A stretch of DNA of 15,707 nucleotides from the NCBI GenBank assembly GCA_035648735.1, contig DASRKX010000052.1:1-15707 (forward strand). Direction: 5' to 3'. The DNA is from REEB95 sp035648735 (GTDB lineage Bacteria; Pseudomonadota; Alphaproteobacteria; ATCC43930; CGMCC-115725). The translations under genes and the position numbers were made by a program. Below, piece after piece: positions 1 to 7,882 of the stretch (positions within the stretch are counted from its first letter, which is position 1; the number at the start of each line of letters is the position of its first letter). Under the pieces are notes generated by a model. The model did not search any database. It saw only the letters and a program-made list of their open reading frames with translations, and was not told the DNA's origin.

Positions 1-1
1 C

Positions 2-574
2 AACACGCTGGGGCCGCGCGCCTGCTACGACGAGGGCAAGCGCTGCGCCGAGACGCTGTTCTTCGACTATCTCCGGCAGCACAAGCTGCGCATCAAGGTC
101 GCGCGCATCTTCAATACCTACGGGCCCCGCATGCACCCGAATGACGGCCGCGTCGTCTCGAACTTCATTGTCCAGGCGCTGAAGGGCGAATCGATCACGG
201 TCTATGGCGAAGGCAACCAGATAAGGGCCTTCTGCTATGTCGACGATCTGATCGACGGCTTCGTGCGGCTGATGAACACGCCGGATTCCATCACCGGCCC
301 GATCAATCTCGGCAACCCCGTCGAGACCACAGTGCGCGAGTTGGCGGAGAAGATCATCGCCATGACCGGCTCGCGCTCCAAGCTCGAATTCCGGCCGCTG
401 CCGGTCGACGATCCCGTGCAGCGCTGCCCGGACATCACCCGCGCCAAGGAAGTGCTCGGCTGGCAGCCGCGCGTGCCGCTCGAGAACGGGTTGCAGAAGA
501 CCATCGCTTATTTCGACAAGCTTTTGACCGAGCGCGGCGAGCTGAAGAACGCCCACCTGCGCGTCGTCAGCTAG
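2..574 (+). CDS. UDP-glucuronate decarboxylase-like NAD-dependent epimerase/dehydratase, 3' part (5' end outside window)
   Basis: The reading frame is open from base 2, giving about 190 residues to the TAG at 572-574. This is roughly the C-terminal 60% of an extended short-chain dehydrogenase/reductase. The catalytic YxxxK motif is visible at the start of the fragment as YDEGK inside GPRACYDEGKRCAE, which is very characteristic of UDP-xylose synthase (UDP-glucuronate decarboxylase). It is followed by RIFNTYGPRMHPNDGRVVSN and VYGEGNQIRAFCYVDDL, both typical of that family. The family converts UDP-glucuronate to UDP-xylose in the cytoplasm using bound NAD, feeding polysaccharide synthesis. The Rossmann glycine motif lies upstream of the window and cannot be checked. 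A shorter ATG start at 131 would cut off the catalytic tyrosine and is not credible. The 3' end overlaps the convergent kinase gene by 8 bases. A related dTDP-glucose dehydratase or UDP-glucose epimerase is less likely. Confidence 0.9.
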   Translation, partial: NTLGPRACYDEGKRCAETLFFDYLRQHKLRIKVARIFNTYGPRMHPNDGRVVSNFIVQALKGESITVYGEGNQIRAFCYVDDLIDGFVRLMNTPDSITGPINLGNPVETTVRELAEKIIAMTGSRSKLEFRPLPVDDPVQRCPDITRAKEVLGWQPRVPLENGLQKTIAYFDKLLTERGELKNAHLRVVS

Positions 575-1916
575 GCGTCGAGGCCTTCACCCCGGCGGCT
601 TCGAGCGCCTTCTTCTGGCGCGCCGCGAGCTTCTTCTCGTCGAAATCGTCGATCAGCTCGTGGAACATGCGGTGCCAATTGATCTCGGCCTTGAGCCGCA
701 GGAAGACCGAGCCCAGCCCCACCGCCGCCCGATCCATGAACACGAATTCGCGCGGCGGCTTGACGCCGCCCAGCCGGCGGATATCGCGATGGACGGTTTC
801 CGCCACCTCGCGGCCGTAGGTCGAGGAGCCGTGCTCCTGGATGCGCCGCTTGCGGTCGTCCAGCAGCGGCGCATAGACGTAGCGCGCCCAGTTGTTGAGC
901 GTCGCGATCATCTCGCGCGATAGATTATTGAAACCCCAGATCTCGTAGGCCGAGACCGCGAGCTCCTCGTCCTCGCGGTCGAGCGCGTGATAGAGATCGA
1001 TGACGCCGCGCACGAATGACGGCGGAAAAATCCGGATGCAGCCGTAATCCAGCAGATTGACGCCGCTGTCTCGGCGGATGGTGTAATTGCCGAGATGCGG
1101 ATCGCCGTGGATGACGCCGTAGAAATAGAGCGGCACGTACCAGGCGCGGAACATGTTGCGCGCGATGGCATTGCGCGCCGCGAGCGACCCGTCGGCCGCG
1201 GCCTCGACGAACGGCCGGCCGTCGAGCCAGGTCATGGTCAGAAGCCGCCCGGTCGACAGGGTCTCGACGTATTCCGGCACCTGGACCTCGTCCTCCTTGG
1301 CGAGCATGGCGCCGAAGAGGCGCATGTGCGAAGCCTCGCGCCGGTAGTCCAGCTCCTCGCGCAGCCGGGCGCCGATCTCCTGCTGGATATCGGCGGTCGA
1401 GATCGAGCGGTCGTAGCGCTCGAACAGCGCCAGCACCAGCTTCAACTGCATCAAATCGGCCTCGACCGCCGAGGCCATGTCGGGATATTGCAGCTTGCAG
1501 GCGAGCTCCTTGCCGTCAAAGCCGGTCGCATGGTGCACCTGGCCCAGCGACGCGGCGTGCGCCGCCTCCGGCGTGAAGCTCTTGAACTTCTTTAGCCAGT
1601 CGGGGCCGAGCTCGCTCGCCATGCGGCGCTTGACGAAGGGCCAGCCCATCGGCGGCGCGTTCGATTGCAGCCCGGCCAGCTCGGCGGCGTATTCCTCGGG
1701 CAGCGCGTCGGGCAGCGTGGCGAGGAGCTGCGCCACCTTCATCAGCGGCCCCTTGATGTTGCCCAGCGCCGATTTGAGATCGGCGGCGTGGCGCGTCTGG
1801 TCGAGCTTCAAGCCGAGATAGCGCTTGCCCGCAAGCCGCGCGGCAAGACCGCCCATCGCGGTCGAAACGCGGGCATAGCGCTGCACGCGGCGCGGCAGGC
1901 TGTTCCTGTCGGCCAT
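567..1916 (-). CDS. ABC1/AarF/UbiB-family atypical kinase-like protein
   Basis: A 449-residue ABC1 (ADCK/UbiB) family protein, related to the atypical kinase-like ATPases that support ubiquinone synthesis. In order there are the N-terminal KxGQ-type signature, here KVAQ (residues 60-63, in GPLMKVAQLLATLPDALPEE); the Ala-rich nucleotide loop AASLGQVHHA (121-130); the ATP-site lysine in LACKLQYPD (Lys141); the catalytic loop HGDPHLGN (270-277); and the metal-binding DYG (290-292), which replaces DFG. The KVAQ form has Ala where the family consensus has Gly. No clear C-terminal membrane helices of the E. coli UbiB type are seen, so this is closer to the short AarF/ADCK3-like class. The ATG at 1916 is preceded by a modest GGA-containing ribosome site. 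It converges on the sugar-nucleotide gene (8-base overlap) and diverges from the amidohydrolase. The precise substrate is unknown. Confidence 0.9.
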   Translation of the reverse strand: MADRNSLPRRVQRYARVSTAMGGLAARLAGKRYLGLKLDQTRHAADLKSALGNIKGPLMKVAQLLATLPDALPEEYAAELAGLQSNAPPMGWPFVKRRMASELGPDWLKKFKSFTPEAAHAASLGQVHHATGFDGKELACKLQYPDMASAVEADLMQLKLVLALFERYDRSISTADIQQEIGARLREELDYRREASHMRLFGAMLAKEDEVQVPEYVETLSTGRLLTMTWLDGRPFVEAAADGSLAARNAIARNMFRAWYVPLYFYGVIHGDPHLGNYTIRRDSGVNLLDYGCIRIFPPSFVRGVIDLYHALDREDEELAVSAYEIWGFNNLSREMIATLNNWARYVYAPLLDDRKRRIQEHGSSTYGREVAETVHRDIRRLGGVKPPREFVFMDRAAVGLGSVFLRLKAEINWHRMFHELIDDFDEKKLAARQKKALEAAGVKASTPS

Positions 1917-1954
1917 CAGATTTCCAGGGGCGGCGCGGAAGGGGCGGGCGGCAC

Positions 1955-1979
1955 GCGGCCAGTGTCGACGGCTGGCCGC
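1955..1979. repeat. Perfect 8-bp inverted repeat in the divergent intergenic region
   Basis: The arms GCGGCCAG (1955-1962) and CTGGCCGC (1972-1979) flank a 9-base spacer. They sit in the 160-base gap 1917-2076 between the divergently transcribed ABC1 kinase and the ACMSD-like gene. The placement would suit an operator or a transcript hairpin for either gene. GC-only arms of this length do arise by chance in DNA this GC-rich. No convincing -35/-10 pair is visible in the rest of the gap. Confidence 0.3.
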
Positions 1980-2076
1980 ACCCTGTCCACGGCGAAGAAT
2001 CGCATCATGCCGACAAAAACCCCTGGCGAGGCCGCGGCGTTCCCGCCAATCTCGCGCGGCTCGAGGGAGGAAGACG

Positions 2077-3078
2077 ATGCCAGGCGCCGCGATCGATATT
2101 CACACCCATATCGTGCCGGGCGACATCCCGGCCTATGCCGGCCGGCACGATCCGGCGCGCTGGCCGCAGATGGCGGCGGCCTCCGACTGCCATCACAAGC
2201 AGGTGATGATCGCCGGCAAGAATTTCCGCACCGTGAGCGACGAATGCTGGGACGCGGCGCGGCGCATCGAGGCGATGGACCGCATGGGCATCGGCTGCCA
2301 GGTCCTGTCGCCGATGCCGGAGCTCCTCTCCTATTGGTTCCCGGCGGCGGACGGCCTCGCCTTCGCCCGGCACGTCAACGATACGATCGGCGCGATGGTG
2401 GCGCGCGGCGCCAGCCGCTTCGCCGGGCTCGGCATGGTGCCGCTGCAGGATCCCGATCTGGCGACGCGCGAGCTGGAAAATCTCATGCGCGACGGCTTCC
2501 GCGGCGTCGAGATCGGCAGCAACGTCAACGGTGCGATCATCGGCGACCCGAAATTCGAGCCGTTCTTCGCCGCCGCCGAGAAACTCGGCGCGGCGATCTT
2601 CGTTCATGCGCTGCACCCGTCGGGCATCGACCGCATCGTCGGCCCACCGCGGCTGCCCGCGCTGCTGGCGTTTCCCTGCGAGACGTCCTTCGCGATTTCG
2701 TCGCTGATCACCGGCGGCACGCTACAAAAGCATCCCGATCTCCGGCTCTGCTTCAGCCATGGCGGCGGCGTCTTCGCCCTCATCCTGCCGCGGCTTCTGG
2801 CCGGGCTCGAGATGATGGCCGGGCTGAAGCAGCAGGTGACGGCCGAGCCGCGCGCCATCGCGCGCCGGCTCTATTACGACACGCTGGTCTACGACGCGAA
2901 GACGCTGAAATTCCTGATCGAGATTTTCGGCGCGACGCAGCTCTGCATCGGCACCGACTATCCCTTCGAGATCCACGAGAAGGAGCCGCTCCGGGACATC
3001 GCGGCGCTCGGCCTCGGCGCCAAGGAGATCGGCGACCTGCACGCCGGCAACGCGCGGCGCTTCCTCGGGCTGGCCTAG
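2077..3078 (+). CDS. ACMSD-like amidohydrolase (2-amino-3-carboxymuconate-6-semialdehyde decarboxylase family)
   Basis: A 333-residue metal-dependent TIM-barrel amidohydrolase (amidohydro_2 / ACMSD family). The zinc-ligand pattern is complete: His9-x-His11 (DIHTH), His177 (FVHALHP) and Asp294 (GTDYPF). The catalytic His228 (FSHGGG) is also present. These positions, plus Arg51 and Arg239, match the numbering I recall for the structurally studied Pseudomonas fluorescens ACMSD, which has nearly the same length. That enzyme decarboxylates 2-amino-3-carboxymuconate semialdehyde in the kynurenine and 2-nitrobenzoate routes. The ATG at 2077 follows a strong ribosome site (GGGAGGAAGACG). No other kynurenine or nitrobenzoate gene is in the window, so the substrate may be a related carboxylated intermediate, as with gamma-resorcylate-type decarboxylases. 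Its stop codon is shared with the convergent pepF gene (CTAG at 3075-3078). Confidence 0.88.
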   Translation: MPGAAIDIHTHIVPGDIPAYAGRHDPARWPQMAAASDCHHKQVMIAGKNFRTVSDECWDAARRIEAMDRMGIGCQVLSPMPELLSYWFPAADGLAFARHVNDTIGAMVARGASRFAGLGMVPLQDPDLATRELENLMRDGFRGVEIGSNVNGAIIGDPKFEPFFAAAEKLGAAIFVHALHPSGIDRIVGPPRLPALLAFPCETSFAISSLITGGTLQKHPDLRLCFSHGGGVFALILPRLLAGLEMMAGLKQQVTAEPRAIARRLYYDTLVYDAKTLKFLIEIFGATQLCIGTDYPFEIHEKEPLRDIAALGLGAKEIGDLHAGNARRFLGLA

Positions 3079-4880
3079 GCCATCGCCTCGAGCTGGTCGA
3101 TGAAGCCGGAAATGACGGACAGGCCCTTCTGCCAGAATTTCGGGTCCGAGGCGTCGAGGCCGAAGGGCGCCAGCAATTCCTTGTGGCGCTTGGTCCCGCC
3201 GGCGCGGAGCATGTCGAGATATTTCTCGGCGAAGCCGCGCTCCGCCCCCTGATAGACGGCATAGAGCGAATTCACCAGGCAGTCGCCGAAGGCATAGGCG
3301 TAGACGTAGAACGGCGTATGGACGAAATGCGGGATGTAGGCCCAGTAATTGCGGTACTCGTCCTCGAAACGAATTGCCGGGCCGAGACTCTCCCTTTGAA
3401 CATCCAGCCAGATTTCGCCGATGCGGTCGGCGGTCAGCTCGCCCTGGCGGCGTTCGTCATGGATTCGGCTCTCGAACGTGACGAAGGCGATCTGCCGCGC
3501 CACCGTGTTGAGCATGTCCTCGACCTTGCCGGCGAGCATGATCTTGCGCCGCTTGGGATCGCCTTCGGCCTTGAGCAGCGCCTGGAAGGTCAGCATCTCG
3601 CCGAACACCGACGCGGTCTCGGCGAGGGTCAGCGGCGTATCCGCCATCAGCGCGCCGCGCGGCCCCGCCAGCACCTGGTGGACGCCGTGGCCCAGCTCAT
3701 GCGCCAGCGTCATCACGTCGCGCGTGCGGCCGAGGTAGTTGAGCAGCAGATAGGGATGCGCGCTCGGCACGGTCGGATGGGCGAAGGCGCCGGGCGCCTT
3801 GCCCGGCTGCACCGGCGCGTCGATCCAGCCATGCTCGAAGAATCGCCGGCCGATCGCCGCCATGTCGGGCGAGAAGGCGCCATAGGCCTCGAGCACGATA
3901 CGCTCCGCCTCGGGCCAGGGCACCAGCCGGTCGTCGTCGCCGGGCAGCGGCGCGTTGCGGTCCCAATAGGGCAGCATCTCGATGCCCAGCCATTTCGCCT
4001 TGAGCCGGTAATAGCGATGCGACAACGACGGATAAGCGGCGCGCACCGCCGCGATCAAGGCGTCGACCACCTCGTCCTCGACGAAATTGGCGAGGTTGCG
4101 CGACGAGATCGGCCGCTTGAAGCCGCGCCAGCGGTCCTCGATCTCCTTGTCCTTGACCAGCGTATTGGTGACCAGGGCGAAGAGCCGCGCATTGGCGCCA
4201 TAGACCTTGCCGATCGCCTTGGCCGCCTCGTGCCGCAATTTCGCGTCGGAATCGGAAAGCAGGTGCAGCGCCTCGGGGGCGCCCAATTCCTTGCCGCCCA
4301 CCGAAAAGCGCAGTGCGGCATTGGTCTCGTCGAATAAGCGCGTCCAGGCGGCGGCTCCGGCGACCGATTTCTCGTGCAGCAACTTCTCCAACTCGTCGGC
4401 AAGCTGGTGCGGCCGGAACGAGCGCAGGTCGCGCAGCCATGGCGCGTAATGCGCCAGCTCCGGCGCCTTCATCTTCTCCGCCAGGGCCGCATCGTCGAGC
4501 CGGTTGAGCTCCAGCCCGAAAAACAGCAGCTGCGTCGATATCTCGTTCGCCTTTTCCTGGATGTTCTGGAAGAAGCGGCCGGTCTCGGGATCGCTTTGGT
4601 CGGCGGCGTAGCGCAGCGAGGCGTAGCTGAGGATGCGGCCGAGCAGCTCCTGAATCCGCTCGAATTCGGCGACGGCATGACCGAGCTCGGTGCCGTGAAA
4701 GCCGGCCAGCTTGCCCTCATAGGCGGCATGGAAGCGCTGCGCGCCCTCGGCGGCGGTCTGGAGGTCGCGCTCGAGCAGCGGGCTGTCGGGTGCCGGGTAA
4801 AGGTCGGTCAGATCCCAGCGCGGCAGAGCGCCGAGCTCGGGCTGGGTCAATGCCGTGCCGCTGATTCTTGCCTCGTCCAT
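3075..4880 (-). CDS. pepF: Oligoendopeptidase F, M3 family metallopeptidase
   Basis: About 601 residues, the normal length for PepF/M3B oligoendopeptidases, which hydrolyse short peptides in the cytoplasm. The zinc motif HELGH is at about residues 394-398 (in TLAHELGHGVHQ). The third zinc ligand is the Glu of LAETASVFGEM about 25 residues later. The N-terminal helical domain begins with the family-typical PRWDLTDLYP. The C-terminal part has HFVHTPFYVYAYAFGD and ends in the family-like GLDASDPKFWQKGL. Two in-frame starts abut, TTG at 4883 and ATG at 4880. I choose ATG because an AAGGA box lies 7 bases upstream of it, against only 4 from the TTG. The gene is divergent from the acyl-CoA synthetase and shares stop codons with the ACMSD-like gene. 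No signal peptide is seen. Confidence 0.95.
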   Translation of the reverse strand: MDEARISGTALTQPELGALPRWDLTDLYPAPDSPLLERDLQTAAEGAQRFHAAYEGKLAGFHGTELGHAVAEFERIQELLGRILSYASLRYAADQSDPETGRFFQNIQEKANEISTQLLFFGLELNRLDDAALAEKMKAPELAHYAPWLRDLRSFRPHQLADELEKLLHEKSVAGAAAWTRLFDETNAALRFSVGGKELGAPEALHLLSDSDAKLRHEAAKAIGKVYGANARLFALVTNTLVKDKEIEDRWRGFKRPISSRNLANFVEDEVVDALIAAVRAAYPSLSHRYYRLKAKWLGIEMLPYWDRNAPLPGDDDRLVPWPEAERIVLEAYGAFSPDMAAIGRRFFEHGWIDAPVQPGKAPGAFAHPTVPSAHPYLLLNYLGRTRDVMTLAHELGHGVHQVLAGPRGALMADTPLTLAETASVFGEMLTFQALLKAEGDPKRRKIMLAGKVEDMLNTVARQIAFVTFESRIHDERRQGELTADRIGEIWLDVQRESLGPAIRFEDEYRNYWAYIPHFVHTPFYVYAYAFGDCLVNSLYAVYQGAERGFAEKYLDMLRAGGTKRHKELLAPFGLDASDPKFWQKGLSVISGFIDQLEAMA

Positions 4881-4883
4881 CAA

Positions 4884-4980
4884 CTGATCCTTGTTACGCT
4901 GTCTTATCTTATAAGTAGTGAGCCGGAAATTGACGCCAAGCCGTAAGCCCTGTATTTCGGCTCGAACCGGCGCGAAGGGG
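4884..4980. promoter_or_regulatory. Divergent promoter region with AT-rich island between pepF and the acyl-CoA synthetase gene
   Basis: This 97-base gap separates two divergent genes and contains an unusually AT-rich stretch for this DNA (4891-4920). Within it is a perfect palindrome CTTATAAG (4908-4915) that could supply -10-like hexamers on both strands. On the minus strand a TTGGCG box (4939-4934) lies about 19-20 bases upstream of TTATAA or TATAAG. That is a longer spacing than ideal. On the plus strand TTGTTA (4891-4896) is too close to TATAAG for a standard sigma-70 promoter. A promoter function is inferred from position and composition only. The plus-strand ribosome site GAAGGGG (4974-4980) ends the region. 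Confidence 0.35.
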
Positions 4981-6777
4981 ATGATGGACTACCATAGCTG
5001 TCGCAACCTTGCCGCGATGTTCTTCGCCGAGGCGGCCAGGCAGGGCGACCGCCCCTTCCTCTGGGCAAAGCGGGCCGGCCAATACCAGCCCGTGACCTGG
5101 CACCAGGCCGCAACGCAGGTCACCAACCTCGCCAAGGGCCTGCGCGCCCTTGGTCTCGAGCGCGGCGACCGCGCCGTGCTGGTGTCCGAGAACCGCCCCG
5201 AATGGGTGATCGCCGATCTCGCCATCATGACGGCGGGCGGCATCACCGTTCCGGCCTATATCACGCACACGGTCGAGGATTATCGCCACGTCATGGCGGA
5301 TTGCGCGGCCAAGATCGCGCTCGTCTCCACCGCCCCCTTGGCGACCCGCGTGCTGCCGGCGGCGGCGCAGGTGCCGAGCGTGTCGAAAGTCATCGTCATC
5401 GAGCCGCCGGCGGAAGGCCAGGCGTCGCCCGTCGAGCTGCGCTCGTGGCACGCGGTGCTCGAGTTGGGCGCGGCACGGCCGGGCGACGGAATGGACGAGG
5501 TGCGGCGGATCGAGCGCGGCGACATCGCCTGCCTGATCTATACCTCCGGCACCGGCGGCGCGCCCAAGGGCGTGATGACGACGCACGGCAACGTGCTCGC
5601 CAATTGCCATTCGGCCCATGGGCTGCTGCGGAAATTGGGTCTCGGCCACGAAATCTTCCTCTCGTTCCTGCCGCTGTCGCATTCCTACGAGCATACGGCA
5701 GGCATGATGTTTCCCATCTCGCTCGGCGCGGAGATCTACTTCGCCGAGGGCGCCGACAGCCTCGCCAACAATCTGGTCGAGGTGCGGCCGACGATCATGA
5801 CCGCGGTGCCGCGGCTCTACGAGACGTTCCACCAGCGCATCCTGCGCGCAATGGAGCGCGACGGCGACTTAAAGTCGAAGCTGTTCTTCAAGGCGCTCGA
5901 ACTCGGGCGCAAGCGCTACGACGATCCGGCGAGCCTGAGCCTCGCCGAGCGCGCGCTCGACAAGCTGCTCGATGTCCTGGTGCGGCGCAAATTGCAGGCG
6001 CGGTTCGGCGGCAGGCTCAAGGCGATGGTGTCGGGCGGCTCGGCGCTCAATCCGGAAATCGGCCGGTTCTTCCTGGCGCTGGGATTGCGCCTGCTGCAGG
6101 GCTACGGCCAGACCGAGGCGGCGCCGGTCATCAGCGCCAATCCGCCCGACCATATCAAGATTCATACCGTTGGGCCGCCGGTGGCTGGGGTCGAGCTGGG
6201 CTTCGCGCCCGACGGCGAGATCCTGGTGCGCGGCGAGAACGTGATGAAGGGCTATTGGAACGATCCCGAAGCCTCGGCGCGGGCGCTGGCCGATGGCTGG
6301 CTCCATACCGGCGACATCGGTCAGATCGATGAAGACGGATTTCTCCTCATCACCGACCGCAAGAAGGATTTCATCAAGACGTCGGGCGGCGACATGGTGG
6401 CGCCGGCGCGCATCGAGGGACATCTGACGCTCGAGGCGGAGGTCGGCCAGGCGATGGTCTTCGGCGACAACAAGCCCTATCTCGTCGCCGTCATCGTCCC
6501 CAGCCTCGAGCTGGTCGAGGGCGTGGCGCGCCGCGAGAGCCTTCCGGCGCAGGTGCCGCTGGCGGACAATCCGGCGATCGCCAAGGCGGTCGGCGAGGCG
6601 GTGGCGCGGGTCAACGCCAAGCTGCCGGCGCTGGAGCGCATCCGCCGCTTCGTCATTGCCGACGAGCCCTTCACCACCGCCAATCACCAGCTCACGCCGA
6701 CGCTGAAAATCCGGCGCCATATCATCCGCCGCACCCATGGCGAGGCGCTCGCGGCGCTTTATGAGAAAACCGGATGA
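4981..6777 (+). CDS. Long-chain acyl-CoA synthetase (AMP-forming)
   Basis: A 598-residue adenylate-forming ligase of the long-chain fatty acyl-CoA synthetase type. It would activate a fatty acid with ATP and join it to CoA. Visible motifs are the phosphate-binding loop YTSGTGGAPKG (187-197), GYGQTEA (374-380), the ATP-ribose Asp in WLHTGDIG (Asp445), the hinge region TDRKKDFIKTSGG (458-470), and the catalytic C-terminal lysine in LTPTLKIRR (Lys576). The frame is open back to 4918, but homologous sequence begins at the tandem ATGs at 4981/4984 (MMDYHSCRNLAAMFF). GAAGGGG lies immediately upstream, so the second ATG may be the true start. The alcohol dehydrogenase follows 49 bases downstream on the same strand, suggesting joint fatty alcohol/acid metabolism. 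Chain length cannot be deduced. Confidence 0.93.
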   Translation: MMDYHSCRNLAAMFFAEAARQGDRPFLWAKRAGQYQPVTWHQAATQVTNLAKGLRALGLERGDRAVLVSENRPEWVIADLAIMTAGGITVPAYITHTVEDYRHVMADCAAKIALVSTAPLATRVLPAAAQVPSVSKVIVIEPPAEGQASPVELRSWHAVLELGAARPGDGMDEVRRIERGDIACLIYTSGTGGAPKGVMTTHGNVLANCHSAHGLLRKLGLGHEIFLSFLPLSHSYEHTAGMMFPISLGAEIYFAEGADSLANNLVEVRPTIMTAVPRLYETFHQRILRAMERDGDLKSKLFFKALELGRKRYDDPASLSLAERALDKLLDVLVRRKLQARFGGRLKAMVSGGSALNPEIGRFFLALGLRLLQGYGQTEAAPVISANPPDHIKIHTVGPPVAGVELGFAPDGEILVRGENVMKGYWNDPEASARALADGWLHTGDIGQIDEDGFLLITDRKKDFIKTSGGDMVAPARIEGHLTLEAEVGQAMVFGDNKPYLVAVIVPSLELVEGVARRESLPAQVPLADNPAIAKAVGEAVARVNAKLPALERIRRFVIADEPFTTANHQLTPTLKIRRHIIRRTHGEALAALYEKTG

Positions 6778-6826
6778 ACCGGGCTCGGCGCAAGGTAAGC
6801 TCGCCCGAAATGCGGGAGATTGAATC

Positions 6827-7882
6827 GTGAAAAGCCATGTCCTTACCGCGTTCGGCGCGCCGCTCCGGGCGATCGAAGCGCCAACGCCGCAGCCGCAAGG
6901 CAGCGAGGTTCTGCTCAAGACCCTGGCCGCCGGCGTCTGTCACAGCGACCTGCATCTGGCCGACGGCTATTACGACATGGGCGGCGGCAAGCGCTTCACC
7001 CTGGCCGATCGCGGCATCGCCGTGCCGATCACCATGGGCCACGAAATCGCCGGCGAGATCGTAGCGGTCGGGCCCGACGCTAAGGGCGTCAAGCCCGGCG
7101 AGCGCTATGTCGCCTATCCGTGGATCGGCTGCGGCGAATGCGCAGTCTGCCGCGACGGGCAGGAACAGCTGTGCAACGACGCGCGCACGCTCGGCATCCG
7201 CCGGCCGGGCGGCTATTCGACCCACGTCATGGTGCCGCATCCGCGCTATCTTTATCCGCTGGGCAAGCTGACGCCACAGCAGGCGGCGCCCTATGCCTGC
7301 TCGGGCCTGACGACCTATTCGGCGCTTCGCCGCGTCGGGGAGGCCGTCTACCGGAATCGCCCGATCCTGATCCTGGGCGCCGGCGGGCTCGGCCTGATGT
7401 GCCTAAAACTATTGAAGGCGCTCAGCGGCAAGGGCGCGATCGTCGCCGACATCGACCCGAAGAAGCGCGAGGCGGCGCTTGCCGCCGGCGCGCTGGCCGC
7501 CATCGACCCCAAGGCAGAGAACGCCGGCCGCGCCATCCGCGACGCGGCCAAGGGCCTGCCCGCGGCGGTCATCGACTTCGTCGGCTCCAACGAAACGGCG
7601 CGGCTCGGCACCGATATTCTGCCGCGCGGCGGCAAATACGTCATCGTCGGCCTGTTCGGCGGCGACCTTACCCTGGCGCTGCCGCTCTTGCCGATCCGCT
7701 CGATCACCATCGAGGGCATGCTGGTCGGCACGCTCGCCGAGTTTCGCGAAGTCATGGACCTGGTGTCGCAAGGCAAGGTCGAGCCGATGCGGCTCGACGA
7801 ACGGAAGCTCGACCGCGCCAACGAGGCCTTGCAGGATTTGCGTGCCGGTCGAATCGTCGGCCGCGCCGTGCTGACGCCTTAA
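6827..7882 (+). CDS. Zinc-dependent alcohol dehydrogenase (medium-chain dehydrogenase/reductase)
   Basis: A 351-residue MDR-superfamily dehydrogenase that would oxidise an alcohol with NAD(P) in the cytoplasm. The catalytic zinc ligands are Cys38 (GVCHSD), His72 in the GHE motif (72-73 HE), and Cys158 (YACSG). The four-cysteine structural zinc lobe is complete: Cys102, Cys105, Cys108 and Cys116 (CGECAVC...LC). The Rossmann motif GAGGLG is at 184-189, and an acidic residue, Asp208, follows the second strand, favouring NAD over NADP. The start is GTG at 6827, supported by GGGAG 8 bases upstream. It lies 49 bases after the acyl-CoA synthetase and probably shares its transcript. The substrate is not predictable. 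Its stop codon overlaps that of the convergent SGNH gene in TTAA (7879-7882). Confidence 0.93.
   Translation: MKSHVLTAFGAPLRAIEAPTPQPQGSEVLLKTLAAGVCHSDLHLADGYYDMGGGKRFTLADRGIAVPITMGHEIAGEIVAVGPDAKGVKPGERYVAYPWIGCGECAVCRDGQEQLCNDARTLGIRRPGGYSTHVMVPHPRYLYPLGKLTPQQAAPYACSGLTTYSALRRVGEAVYRNRPILILGAGGLGLMCLKLLKALSGKGAIVADIDPKKREAALAAGALAAIDPKAENAGRAIRDAAKGLPAAVIDFVGSNETARLGTDILPRGGKYVIVGLFGGDLTLALPLLPIRSITIEGMLVGTLAEFREVMDLVSQGKVEPMRLDERKLDRANEALQDLRAGRIVGRAVLTP

Noticed and set aside
1665..4337. Very long plus-strand open frame (890 codons) spanning the start of the kinase gene, the ACMSD-like gene and pepF
   Set aside because: It runs antisense to two well-supported genes and out of frame through a third. 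Its product is Arg/Gly/Ala-rich low-complexity sequence with no domain. Such frames are expected in DNA with GC-rich third positions.
4880..4920. Standard sigma-70 promoter for the acyl-CoA synthetase from TTGTTA to TATAAG
   Set aside because: The spacer is only about 13 bases, well short of 16-18, so only a general promoter region is listed.
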